Shown one piece after another: positions 7,429-18,133 of a stretch of DNA of 64,000 bases (the stretch's first letter is position 1; each line of letters begins with the position of its first letter). Location of the stretch: NCBI GenBank assembly GCA_029931535.1, contig JAQPZY010001432.1:2188001-2252000 (forward strand). The letters run 5' to 3'. Origin of the DNA: Margaritifera margaritifera. Lineage: Eukaryota > Mollusca > Bivalvia > Unionida > Margaritiferidae. The notes beneath the pieces were generated by a model. It had not been told where the DNA came from, made no database searches, and saw only the letters and a list, made by a program, of their open reading frames with translations. Both the position numbers and the translations under genes were made by a program.

Positions 7429-7713
7429 ATGGACAATAGAAAATACATTGTCAGATGTAAAATCATAGACAGAGTTGACTTATACGATGAAATAAAAAAG
7501 ATGTTTGGTGATGAAAAGAGAAAAATAGCGTTTGATTTTAAGATTACATACGGAACGAAGGATATGGTGCTGTTAACATCACAACAAAAGTAATTGTTTT
7601 TGCAACATGGTGAGATTGCTGTATCGTACGACAAAGATACGTTAATGAACTTTGCGCATAGTTGTATAAAACGTGATGTGTTGAAGAAGATTATACAGAT
7701 GAATAATATGTGA
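7429..7713 (+). pseudogene. Hypothetical protein, one in-frame stop
   Basis: Starts MDNRKYIVRCKIIDRVDLYD at an ATG with a well-placed TCTA element. It reads 54 codons to TAA 7591-7593, then continues in the same frame with LQHGEIAVSYDKDTLMNF to TGA 7711-7713, giving about 94 codons without the stop. No family is recognised. It sits immediately before the exonuclease gene (15-bp gap), so it may belong to the replication module. Confidence 0.45.
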
Positions 7714-7728
7714 ACATTAAGTATAAAG
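7709..7728 (+). promoter_or_regulatory. Second-class upstream element before the exonuclease gene
   Basis: TGTGAACATTAAGTATAAAG directly abuts the ATG at 7729 and resembles the penton upstream sequence TATGAACTTAATGTATAAAC (about 15 of 20 bases). Confidence 0.4.
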
Positions 7729-8730
7729 ATGAATAAAGATTTATGTTATGACGAAATAAAAGATTTTGTTAAACAAGTTTCAAAAAATAAGATCAAACAG
7801 GGAACGGAGGATTGGTATAAGATTATGGCGACAACTGTTGGCGGTTCAGAAGTTGCCACAATTTTGGGAGTCAATCCATACAAAACTTTAGCTAAACTTG
7901 CAGATGAAAAGTCACAAATGAGACAAGGTAAGTCTGTTAAGTTTGAAGGATCTTTAGCATGTTATTAAGGCAAGATGTTTGAACCAGTTTTTGTAAAATA
8001 TGTTGAACATGATCTTGATGAACGGGTACTTGGTAACAACATTTGTGTAACAACAGATTTTGGTATGAGATACTCGCCAGATGGTTACGTCGTTGGCAGG
8101 TTTAATGATGATGAACTTGTTAACACAAAACAAAAAGATAAGGAAAACGACGTTTATAAGATAATGTTGGTCGAGCTAAAGTGTCCAATGTTACGCAGGA
8201 TAAAAGAAGATGTACCAGAACATTATTTGCCAAAAGTTCTGTGTGGATTAGAGGTGTCGCCAATAGCTGAACAACGTTTGTTTGTGGACGCATGTTTCAG
8301 AAGATGCTCGGTAATTGATTTTGATTGTACAGCTGATTACAAAAAGACACTTCATTTTGACAAAAATTATTACGATAATAAAGTGCCAGTTGCAATTGGT
8401 ATAATTGGTGTATAAGGTAATAAGAAATGCAAAGATATTGTCGATTAAGACGCGTTTGGTTTATTTATGCAAGATGTTGATAATAACAAGTTTGCTATAA
8501 ACTGTGATTACATCATATTTGGTGATGGCAGAGGAGACAAATATGTTGACAAATACGAAGATATTTTAGTTTTGTTACAAAAACAATACAAAAAAAATTT
8601 AGTTGGATTTCTTTGTTACAAATTATTTGAGGTTAATTATCACATTGTTGATAAAGAGAACGATTATCGTGAGATTTTTGTTAATGCGATTCAGACGTTA
8701 GAAGAACAAATAAAGTTGTTGGAAGATTAG
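7729..8730 (+). pseudogene. YqaJ / lambda-type exonuclease, three in-frame stops
   Basis: The family is a 5'-3' exonuclease used in viral recombination and replication. The N-terminal hallmark is present (QGTEDWYKIMATTVGGSEVA, then ILGVNPYKTL), followed by FEPVFVKYVEHD, then SPDGYV with the catalytic Asp, and VELKCPMLR with the Glu-x-Lys. These are the residues of the PD-(D/E)XK nuclease site. A single reading frame covers 7729-8730, interrupted by TAA at 7966-7968, 8413-8415 and 8446-8448. There are no frameshifts, unusual for this element. The terminal TAG (8728-8730) overlaps the stop codon of the convergent HNH gene. The length without stops is about 333 codons, as expected. Confidence 0.82.
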
Positions 8731-9561
8731 TCAGGGTATAAAAAGTTAATCCATTGTTTATCTTTTTTAGAATATGCTGATCTTTGAATATTGTCAGCAA
8801 CTAATTTTATTGACATTGAAGCAATGGCAAAATATCGAGCAGCAGATGATAATGAAGGAAACTCATGCTCTTCATCCGTTTCGTTGTTGATTTACAGCAC
8901 TGGTCTTGGTGGATTTCTAAAATTATTTCCACCACCATTTCCTCGTCTAAGATTTTCTTGTTGAGTAACAACATCAAGATTTAATAAATTGTTGTTGGTT
9001 TTATTGCCGTCAAGATGATCAACAACAAGATCTAACGGTATTATACCACCAAGCTCTAGAACACAAAACGATGCGCGTAATATGGTGCTTTGATATTTTT
9101 TTGTAAGTTGCAAACACAAATTCTGATGTAACCAGTGTTTTTAGCAACATAACCAATTTCCTTTTTAAGTCTGGCATGTCTGACAACACCTTTCTCGTTT
9201 GCTTCATATGAGTCAAATACAGGATGACGTTTAAACTCGTTTTCCAAAAATAAATTGTTGACATTGTTGTCGTCAACACAGCCATTTTTGTGCGCGACGC
9301 GCTTACCAAAAGGTATTGATCCAACTAGTGTTTCATACAAATTTTTTTTACAAATATCTTTGTAATTGCGTGTCCATCTTTTACACCAACAGAGATTATT
9401 TGTCCAAACTGCGACTTCTTTCCAGGTATAACGGTTTGTGCTGTTAAGTTAACAACCATACCAAGTTTGTTGGCGGGGTTATTTGTGTAAACTGAGTGCG
9501 TGATAAATTCATCGTCCGCAAATGAGAACATCATGTCATCACATGTTATTTTTTCATCCAT
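8727..9561 (-). pseudogene. HNH endonuclease with NUMOD-like flanks, broken
   Basis: Minus strand. An N-terminal part (MDEKITCDDMMF...) leads into GKRVAHKNGCVDDNNVNNL, then FKRHPVFDSYEANEKGVVRH (a NUMOD4-like strand), YYAHRFVF, and the HNH core VVDHLDGNKTNNNLLNLDVV with TQQENLRR. After an in-frame TAA (8892-8894) the frame continues with FPSLSSAARYFAI, which resembles a NUMOD1 helix-turn-helix. Frameshifts lie at the poly-T 9341-9348 and near 9060-9119. Known: such HNH proteins, related to homing endonucleases, are frequent cargo in invertebrate Polintons. It may act as a nicking or mobility enzyme; its role is unproven. Confidence 0.75.
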
Positions 9562-9667
9562 AATTATACATAATAGTTTTCTCTAACAGCTTGTTTTTTG
9601 TCAAATGTTTTTTCATAACGATAAAATTTCTCAATTAGAAAAATAATATGCTTAATAAATATACACA
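9562..9667. promoter_or_regulatory. Divergent promoter region between HNH and polymerase genes
   Basis: This 106-bp AT-rich spacer separates the minus-strand HNH start from the plus-strand polymerase ATG (9668). The last 21 bases (TATGCTTAATAAATATACACA) resemble the TTAA..TATA element seen before the exonuclease and penton genes. On the minus side, ATGTATAATT ends next to the HNH ATG. Confidence 0.4.
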
Positions 9668-12069
9668 ATGCAATGGTTAGTTAATCTGTCAAAAAACATA
9701 CTTTTACAAGCCAAACAGAATGCAACAGCGTTCTATGGTTTTGACAAGACGTTTAAAGTTGAAAACGAACTTGCGTTAAAAGGTCTAACGCCAGATACTT
9801 TATTTCAGATTTTAAATCCTGTTGTAACGCGCGAACTCAGTGTACATAGTTCAATAAAAATAATCGTGCAGTTTCATGTTGTATTTTCAAAACTTTGCGT
9901 ACACGAAGATTGCGATCCACGTAAAGAGATTGCTGAGCCTTGCATAAGCTCAAGAACACGTAAGATTTTGCGTGGCACCGACGTCAAAAAGGCTGCCAAC
10001 AATATTTTTGAGGAGATTTGGAAAAAATAGAGGACTTTACAACTTCAGGTTCAGGTTGGAAACTTGAAACCATAAAATCAATACAGTTTAACACTTTAAA
10101 GTATGTGCCATTGAGAGGTTCGTTGTATGTTGATTTACCTGATAAAATTAAAAATACAAAGTGCGTTATAAATGTTAAGAATAACGATGACAAATGTTTT
10201 ATGTGGGCTGTATTGTCCGCTGTATATCCTGTAAACAGGAATGTACGTGTCTTATCAAGTTACCGTGCATTTTCATCGCATTTAAAATTTGACGGCATAA
10301 AGTTTCCTGTTGAAGAGAGACAGATTCCCAAATTTGAAAAATTAAATGATTTGAGCATAAACGTATTTGGCCTGGACGAAAAGGATAATGTTTATCCAAG
10401 GCTTATCAGCAAAACAGCTTCACAAAAGACAACAAACTTGTTGTTGTACAATGGACATTATTGTTGGATCAAGAACTTCAACGGACTTGTCGGTGGTCAA
10501 TACAATAAATCACAACACAAAAAATATTTTTGTTATCGTTGTCTCCATGGTTGCACAACAGAAGATGTTCTTGAGAAACATTTGGATTATTGCAAAGACG
10601 TACAAGGAATATCTATGGCAAATAAGGAAAATTCTGAGCTTAAATTTACAAATTTTAAACATCAACTGCAGGTACCATTTGTGATTTCTGATGATTTTGA
10701 AGTGCTGTTAAAGACGGTAGTTACAGATATAAAGTGTGATCCTAATAAATCTTCAACAACAAAGACACAAGAGCACGTACCATGTGGCGTCTCGTATTAA
10801 GTTGTATGTTCAGCTGATGAAAGATTTTCAAAACCAATAAAAGTTTATCGCGGAGAAGATCCTGCCAGTTGGTTAATATTAAATTTGTTGGAAGAGGCCA
10901 AAGAGGCTATGCGTATAATGCAAAATGTTAAACCAATAATATTAACAAAAGAAGATGAAAATTTTAAAAATGTACTTAACTGTCATATTTGTGGAAACGT
11001 GATGGGTGATGATTGCGTAAGGGACCACTGTCGTATTGCATGAAAATATAGAGGAGCAGCACATGACACGTGCAATTTGCATTTTAAGTTTCCTGATTTT
11101 ATACCTGTAGTTTTTCACAATCTACGTGAATATGATGGTCATATTATCACAAAAGTATTTAGCAAATTCCAAGGAAACAACAAGATTAAATGTATACCAA
11201 ATAATTTTGAAAAGTACATGTCCATATCTTTCGGTAACCTTAGTTTCATAGACAGAGTACAATTTATGGCCGCTTCATTAGAAAATTTGGTAAAAGGTTG
11301 TACGGTGTTCAGTAATTTGGAAAGACAATTTGGTGAAAAATCTGATTTGTTAAAGAAAAAATGTGTTTATCCGTACGAGTACATGACAAATTGGGACAAG
11401 TTTGATGAACACAATTACCAAATAAGGAAAAGTTTTACTCAAGTTTGATGCTTGAAGGGATAAGTGATGAATAGTACGATTATGCACAAAAATATGGAAC
11501 GAATTTGGTTGCAAAACGTTAGGTGATTATCATGATCTGTACCTGATGACAGATGTTTTGTTGTTAGCTGATGTTTTTGAACAGTTCAGAACAATATGCT
11601 TAAAGTATTATGATCTGGATCCATGTTGGTACTTTTCATCGCCAGGATTAAGTTGGGAAGCTGCGTTAAAGGTCAGCAAGATAAAACTAGTTATTGATAG
11701 ATCCTGATATGGTCTGCTTTATTGAAAAAGTAATACGTAATGCCATTGCAAACAATAAGTATATGGCAAGTTACGATAATACAAAGGAAGATAGTTCGAT
11801 CTTGTATTTGGACGCAAATAATTTATATGGTCGGCTAGGATATGTCACAGTCTTTACCGTATGCTGGTTTTCACTGGATAAATACGGACCAGTTTTTGAA
11901 CGAAATTCATAAAAAGGTACCGGAAGATGTAGCTTACTTTGCTGAGGTAGATCTGGAGTATCCTGGTAGTTTGCATGAACTGCATAACGATTATCCGTTT
12001 TGTGCGGAGACAATGTTAATCACGGACGATATGTTGTCGTTGGAACAACAGAAACAAGAAGGGTTTTAG
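9668..12069 (+). pseudogene. Protein-primed-type DNA polymerase B (Polinton POLB), truncated and broken
   Basis: Segments in order: an N-terminal region (GSGWKLETIKSIQFN, VKNNDDKCFMWAVL, a zinc knuckle in YFCYRCLHGCT), Exo I (FVISDDFEVLL, 10,690-10,701), Exo II (FHNLREYDGHII, about 11,110-11,140), GDYHDLYLMTDVLLLADVF, and Pol A (YLDANNLYG, 11,811-11,831). It then reaches VDLEYPGSLHELHNDYPF and stops at TAG 12,067-12,069. Five frame changes (for example at the A-run 10,021-10,027) and stops at 10,798, 11,041 and 11,472 are visible. The palm motifs with K...NS.YG and DTDS are absent, so the 3' part is deleted. The segment after FIEKVIRNAI is about ten residues shorter than usual. Confidence 0.88.
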
Positions 12070-13224
12070 GATGTAGCTATCTAAGCCCTGATCGCTGCCA
12101 GCTTAAAGTTGTACGCCTTTCCTAGATGGGCCTATTACCGTCGAAGCTTTGATGTATTATTTATTTATTTTTTATTTATCCATAATTTTTTCGAATTGTA
12201 GAATCTGAAATCGAGAAGAATTCTATTTTTAAAACTCGTGTTAGCGTTCGAAGTACATTAGATGCCGCTACGTGCACTCCAGTCTCTGAAACTTTAACAA
12301 TTTCAACGTGCAGAAAAAATTATCACAAAACGAAACAGCTTCAAACCAGTATTTCTAATGAAACAATTATTTCTATATATCGGGATGTGATTTCGAATTA
12401 CATGTATTAATATTTTAAAAATATGAGAAAAGAGGAGCCCCCACCCCTTCTCTTCTCTCTCATGGTGGTAGTTTGCATAAAGGACAACTGACTAGCCTTT
12501 TTAAAATGCCACCTATGTTGCCTTGCTTATAGAAAGAAGTGGTTGAGACGTCCCAAAATACTGATAACTGTTTTAGAATCAGTTGTTTAACAACAACAAC
12601 TAACAAACTACGAGGACGTTTATAATATACACAGATGCTAAATCATATTAACTCCAGGATTTTAAGTGGCTACTTAATTTTTCCAAGTCGTCAAATGTTA
12701 TTACTTCCCTAAGTTTTATTTTTTATTTTATTTGTTTGTTTTTTGTTGGGGTTTTTTTTTTTTGGGGGGGGGGGCTTTTTATACTGCTGTAGTATAATCA
12801 GTTAATTTGTTATTAGACTTTAACTGGGAAAGAAGAACCTGTCGCTATGTTTCGCCATACATCGTTCATTTTATTGACTTTATGACAACCAACAAACACA
12901 GGTATTCCAACGGTGATAAATTCTAGCAACACATTTTCCAAAGTAAGGTATTCCGGAAGTCATTATCTTCATGGCCGTTATTCTGGTTTCATTGTGTTTC
13001 ACCGTATTCAAAGATCGCGCAAGGTGGCTTTCTCATACTTCCTCATCGCTAAAACAAGATCTTGTGATAGTGCTCCCTTGTTGCCTTTTGTCCTTACCTC
13101 ATCTCTATCAACACTATCCACACCTTTCCCACTCACGTTTGAATGTACATTACATAGACGTCATAATTCCGAATTTATTAAAACAATAAAAGCAAAACAA
13201 TAATAATAATTATTATTATTTATT
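12070..13224. other. No gene seen; junction of Polinton with flanking DNA
   Basis: Polymerase similarity stops at about 12,069. Translation of the following 350 bases in all frames shows nothing recognisable. It holds an AT-rich patch (12,150-12,190), a T-run followed by a G-run (12,747-12,775), and an unrecognised open stretch at 12,913-13,203. No terminal inverted repeat is seen. Confidence 0.5.
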
Positions 13225-14660
13225 AGCTCTACTGGTCATAGACCAGAACACCTTATGGCAGGGGTGTCAAACTCATTTGTTATGGCAGGCCAAATTTGAT
13301 ATAAATAATAATAAATAATGAGTCTGGCGGGCCGTATGCGGCCCACGGGCTGTATGTCTGACACCCCTGCCTTATGGCATGATCAGTTGTCCGTCGTCCG
13401 TCTCTCAGTTAGCACAACATTTTTATCGCTACTCCTCCTAAACTACTTGGGGGATTGCCTTGACACTTTCCACATACATTCATACCATGGTCTAGTTTGT
13501 CCTAAATGAAAGTGGTGCCGATCTGATGTCCAATATGGCCGCCACAGCAGCCATCTTTGATATTTTGTTATTGCTACTCCTCCTGAATGGATGGTCATAT
13601 CAACATGGGTTTTCACTAAAAACTTCTTATGATGTCTAGTTGGTGGTAAATGAAAATGGTTCCGACCTGAAATTTTGTTATTGCTACTTCTCCTGAATGG
13701 ATGGTCATATCAACATGGGGTTTGCACTGCAAGGCTTCTTATGATGTCTAGTTGATCCTAATTGGTGCCGATCTGATGTCTAATATGGCTGCCACAGCGG
13801 CCATCTTGACAATGTTGTTATCGCTACTTCTCCTGAATGGACGGTCATATCAGCATGTGGTTTTCACTGAAAGACTTCTTGCGATGTATAGCTTGTGCTT
13901 AATAAAAATGATGCCGATCTGACGTCTTATATGGCCTCCATGGCAGTCATCATGAAAATCTTGTTATTGCTACTCCTCCTGAATAGATAGTCATATCAAC
14001 ATGGGGTTTACACTAAAGACTTCTTATGATGTCGAGCTGGTCCTAACTAAAAATGGTGCCGATCTAGCATGCAATATGGCCGCCATGGCAGCCATCTTAA
14101 AAATCTTGGTATAACAACTCTACGTAAACAGAAAATCACACTGACTTCGGGTTTCACCAGAAGACTTCTTATGATGTCCAGTTGGTTTTAAATGATCTGA
14201 CGTCCAATATGACCGCCACAGCAGTCATCTTGAAAATCTTGTTATTGCTACTCCTCCTGAATGGAAAGTCATATCTTGAATATATTGTTATCTCTCCTCC
14301 TCTCCAAATGGATGGCTATATCAAGATTTGGTTTTCACCAATATACTTCTTATGATATCTAGTTGGTCCTAAAGGAAAATGGTGCCAGTAACACATCCAA
14401 TATGGCTGCCACGACGACTGTCTTAAAAATATTGTTTTAACTACTTCCCCTGAATGGATGATCATTATGACATGGGGTTTTCACCAAAATGCTTCTAGTG
14501 TTGTCTTCTTTATCCTAAATGAAAATGATGCCAAGCTGACATTCAGTATGTGTACCACAACCGCTAATTTGAAAATCTTGTTATTGCTGATGAATATCAG
14601 AGATGGTTTCAACGCTCGACAGTTAAAAGGAAGAAATGGTACTATCTTTACTTACTGGAA
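13225..14660 (+). repeat. Array of about 145-bp degenerate tandem units, copy 1
   Basis: Starts at AGCTCTACTGGTCATAGACC and ends at GTTTCAACGCTCGACAGTTAAAAGGAAGAAA. Inside, a unit with 'TTGTTATTGCTACTCCTCC', 'GGTCATATCAACATGGGG', 'CTTCTTATGATGTCTAGTTGG' and 'CCAATATGGCCGCCA' blocks recurs at about 13,569, 13,676, 13,815, 13,960, 14,105, 14,237, 14,433 and 14,577. The whole block is paralogous to 60,127-61,530, same strand. Frames are not conserved between units, so it is not obviously coding. Confidence 0.85.
13251..13377. mobile_element. hAT-type MITE (111 bp) with 8-bp target duplications
   Basis: The element 13,259-13,369 begins CAGGGGTGTCA and ends TGACACCCCTG (11-bp perfect terminal inverted repeats). 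It is flanked by CCTTATGG at 13,251-13,258 and 13,370-13,377. The paralogous array at 60,150 lacks it and reads ACTTGTGG then CATGG across the site, which serves as an empty site. Eight-base duplications and CAGGGGTGTCA ends are typical of hAT elements. It is too short to encode anything. Confidence 0.9.
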
Positions 14661-14985
14661 ATTCTTTTCGCCAAGAAGAGCGTCAGTCCCTTCTAGGACT
14701 CTTGTTAGTATTATTGTTGTCGATGTGTTTGGTGCTGATATTGTTGTTTAAATAGCTTATTTTTTTGTGCTGTTGTAAATGATGGTAAAGTTCTCTATAA
14801 TTACTTTTTTCTGTTCTTCTCATTTTGATATAGCTGGTTGGTTTATTTATATGTTTAACTTCGGATATATTAGACTAATTGTGTTATATCAAGCATGTGC
14901 AACTTCCTCCTGGCGCAGGTCTGATAAGCGATTTTTAAAACCACACCCTATGATATAAATAAGCGGATAAAACCAGTCTGCTTTA
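14661..14985. other. No feature seen
   Basis: AT-rich unique-looking sequence. No coding frame or repeat was recognised. Confidence 0.4.
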
Positions 14986-15135
14986 TATCTTTCTTGTGGA
15001 CAACGTGTACTTTTTAAATACCGTCTGTTGGTATCTTTCTTGTGGACAACGTGTACTTTTTAAATACCGTCTGTTGGTATCTTTCTTGTGGACAACGTGT
15101 ACTTTTTAAATACCGTCTGTTGGTATCTTTCGCAA
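14986..15135. repeat. 46-bp tandem repeat, three copies plus part
   Basis: Unit containing TATCTTTCTTGTGGACAACG and TACTTTTTAAATACCGTCTG. The copies are virtually identical, implying recent duplication. Confidence 0.95.
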
Positions 15136-15424
15136 TATTTTCTTTTATTATAAAAGGTAGTATTTCAATTATTATTTTGTTTCCTTTCTCGTTAAATGAT
15201 GCACGTTTTAGATAGTTTGCTAAGTTCGACAAACATCACGAATTGGCAGGATATTAGCGTCTGGTAGCCATGATTATTATCCTAATTTATATGAAATTTT
15301 GTATTATGTTGTATTCAGAGTTTTCACGCTGGAGGCGGTAACACAAATATGATTAAAAGCAAGTCGAGGGAGCAATCATTCCACTCATAACAATCACTAA
15401 AACAGATTGTACTTTTTCCTCCAA

Positions 15425-16260
15425 GTGTCGTGGATTTTCTAATATTACAAAATGATTTTCTAATATTAGAACATACAAATTTTAGTCCAAAATGGCTTGC
15501 CATACTTCTCGAAATTTCTGCCTACAAGAATCTAACGAGTGTTTTGAACAAACTTTGCGCAATGAACCTCAATCATATATATATGTTTTCATCTCCACAT
15601 TTTCGCAAACGGAAATATACAGATAAATCCGAGAACTGTGTTCTTCTCTTGATATATAGCTTCGGGCGTCCTTTCTCCTAGAAAAGAAAAACATTGTATT
15701 TTTTTAAATTATTATTATTTTTTGTCTTTTTGTAGACCATACAGTGTCCGCAGTATTTTTGTCCTATTCCGCATGTGCGTCTTGAAACCTTCTTTTGAAC
15801 TCACTGAACGAGGACTCTTTTCCTCAAAGGACCCTCTCCTGTACCAAACGAGATTCGAGATGTCCAAAAATGCGGTTTACATATGTTTGTCCCGTCATTG
15901 TTTACCTTGCTGTCTCTGGAACGCTTACAAGATTAGAATTGTAACTGGCAAGCTTCTAATGAGAACACTCATTAAAGGAGCAATCATTACATTCTTTACA
16001 TCGAAAAGCATCCATCGCCAGTTTGTGTCTCGTCTCTAATTTTATATTATTAGACAATCGGTTATCGTATTAGAAAATGATTTTTAAACATTAGAAAATA
16101 ACGAATCTCTTTTAATATTAGAAAAATAGCTGCATCATATTTCTAATAATCATTTTCTATGATTATAAAATGTATCATGTTTACTAATATTAGTAAATGA
16201 TTTTCTAACATTAGAAAATAATAGGGATTTTCTAATATTAGAAAATACTGATTTTTTCCG
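15425..16260. repeat. Region bounded by clusters of the palindrome TTTTCTAATATTAGAAAA
   Basis: Perfect or near-perfect copies of TTTCTAATATTAGAAA or half copies occur at 15,432-15,470 and repeatedly at 16,050-16,250. They flank a stretch (15,480-16,040) with two long open frames that I do not recognise. No function assigned. Confidence 0.6.
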
Positions 16261-16264
16261 CAAT

Positions 16265-16660
16265 GGCTTGCTATAGAGAAGAACCTTTATACGATAGTCC
16301 GGACAACCTACAGTTAAACGACAAGACATGTTCAACAAATTACACCGTTTGTTAACAGGGGGATAAATGGCGGTGCCCTGTGTGGATGTACACGGTAAAT
16401 CTCTCAACTGTACGGGTTTTAAATAATTCTCTTTCGAAGCATAGGGCACACAGAACGTTGAAGTGAACGAACTTTCAGTTTCAGCTAGTAACATTTATTT
16501 ATCTCTTGCCGTATTTTTGGAAAGGTTAGAGGCATAGTGTAAAATACAAAGTGCAGTATCAGAGTGGAGTTTGAAATGGAGTCTGGAATGACGTCTGGAG
16601 TCTGGGTCAGGTGGAAGCAGTTGTGTGTATGTTGGTTTAGAAGATTTATTTGTATGTATG
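16265..16660 (-). repeat. Diverged dispersed repeat (related copies at 19,490-19,575 and 22,310-22,400)
   Basis: On the minus strand the sequence with CCAGACTCCA, then GTTCACTTCAACGTTCTGTG and CCTATG...GAGAATTATTTAAAACC is similar to the plus strand at 22,315-22,400 (TTTACTTCGGAATTTCACG, then CCTATGATTTGATGCAGAAT). Its Pro/Ser-rich end resembles 19,490-19,575. Likely pieces of one transposon-derived family. Confidence 0.45.
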
Positions 16661-16780
16661 CGTGGGTGTCATCTTGAGGAAAATTTCTCACTACAAGCAA
16701 TGGTAGATCACAATGACATACTTTTCACGCGCAAGTGATTAAATATCCCCCGGGGGAAATTTAGCAATTGCCTATATAAA

Positions 16781-16783
<3 letters not shown>

Positions 16784-16855
<72 letters not shown>
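16784..16855. repeat. (TG)n microsatellite
   Basis: An uninterrupted TG run of about 36 units. Confidence 0.98.
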
Positions 16856-16858
<3 letters not shown>

Positions 16859-18133
16859 GGAGTTTTATGTTGGCCGAAATTGGAAGTTTTATCGCAAAAA
16901 GCATTTTTGCTGTTTCTTTGGCACTGTTGTATATACGATCATGAAACTTGTTAAGTGTATTAACCTCTTACATCATGAAGATAATCTTGCATAGCTAGAA
17001 AGAAATTCATACCTCTAACAGCATCCGTATAACTCTTCTGTAAAAACACTTTCTTAAACATGATTTGGGCTCGGAAGAAAATTGCACTCAAATCTTCTAT
17101 GAAGGGACAAAGTGCTTTACTGGAAATTGGTCTTTATATTCGTGTGTATAAGACACAATTACACAAACGTGTCAAACATCTTTTTCTCACTTTGGTAGAT
17201 GATCACATCATCAGATAAGGGCCATTCAGTTACCGTATGTTTCTTCATCTAAGAAGTCATAGGGACGATACTGTCCTCCTTAAGCTGAAACTATAAATCT
17301 CCTATGACTGAAATAGACTCTTTTAGTAATTAACCTAGTATTGCTATTTGATTTTTATCTAATTGAAAAAAAAAATCAATATTTATTAGCTTGACAAGAA
17401 GATCAAACCAATTCTTTTTTGGCTCCACTGGGCTATAGGGCTTGACCTACATTTGAAAATATAAGCCTCAGAAACTTTGATTTTAGATCTATGCTTTAAG
17501 GAGGAGTGAATAGGAAAATTTAAAATTTCGTGGGAAGTTCAGTCCTATGAGAAAAGTAGTATTTGGTCGACTCAAACTTGGCAAACTGATTCAGGCTGTT
17601 ATTATCCCCTTGTCAAATAAATTACACATTAGTGTTAATTTAAACATTGTTTTCCACCAGTTCTGTAATAAGATACCTCCAATGTTAGGGCTGGAGACAT
17701 ATAGCATGATTGTTTTGGTCAGTGTATTTGTAGTAACAAAATATAAACATATGTATACATACACGATATATATTTTTTCGTTATTTTGTTTCCATGCTGA
17801 TACCGGAAGACAAAGAAGCACGAGTTTAAACAAGGTAATTATTTCTTTTTCTATATCATTGTAATACTTTAAAAAAATATAGCTTTTTACATTATCATTA
17901 CTTTTCTGATTTCTTTTTCCATTCTTTGATTGTATGTGTATAGTGCATTTAGAAAGTGTTTAGGTTATCGAACAAAAATTGCTCTTGTGGCCAGGGCAAT
18001 TTGTTACTTTTGACAGGACACGGTACTAGCTGTTACACATTTGCCATTTTCTAACAGCTGTACTTGATTTGTTCTTTGCTGGGTTAAGATGAATGCCATG
18101 TTACAAATCAGCATTTGTAAATCCACTAAAATT
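16856..18133. other. No gene seen
   Basis: AT-rich sequence with scattered short frames. Nothing recognised. Confidence 0.4.

Larger units (their letters stand above)
1..12069 (+). mobile_element. Degenerate Maverick/Polinton virus-like transposon, both ends missing
   Basis: Seen: a contiguous block holding capsid, protease, phospholipase A2-like/integrase, exonuclease and family-B DNA polymerase reading frames, which is the Polinton/adintovirus-type gene set. Nearly all genes carry in-frame stops or frameshifts. The left end lies outside the window. On the right, similarity to polymerase B stops near 12,069 and no terminal inverted repeat is seen, so the element is truncated there. Known: intact Polintons are about 15-20 kb with terminal inverted repeats and 6-bp target duplications. 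Inference: an old germline insertion, not mobile. Confidence 0.93.

Noticed and set aside
140..12069. Alternative genetic code (TAA/TAG read as amino acids) to explain in-frame stops
   Set aside because: Frameshifts, many at homopolymers, plus an 8-bp duplication accompany the stops, and TAA and TAG also serve as terminal stops at family-typical ends. Pseudogene decay explains all.
12913..13203. Overlapping ORFs just left of the 145-bp array
   Set aside because: No recognised domain, no splice context, and low-complexity Ser/Leu/His content.
16788..16994. Cys-Val repeat protein
   Set aside because: Translation of the TG microsatellite.
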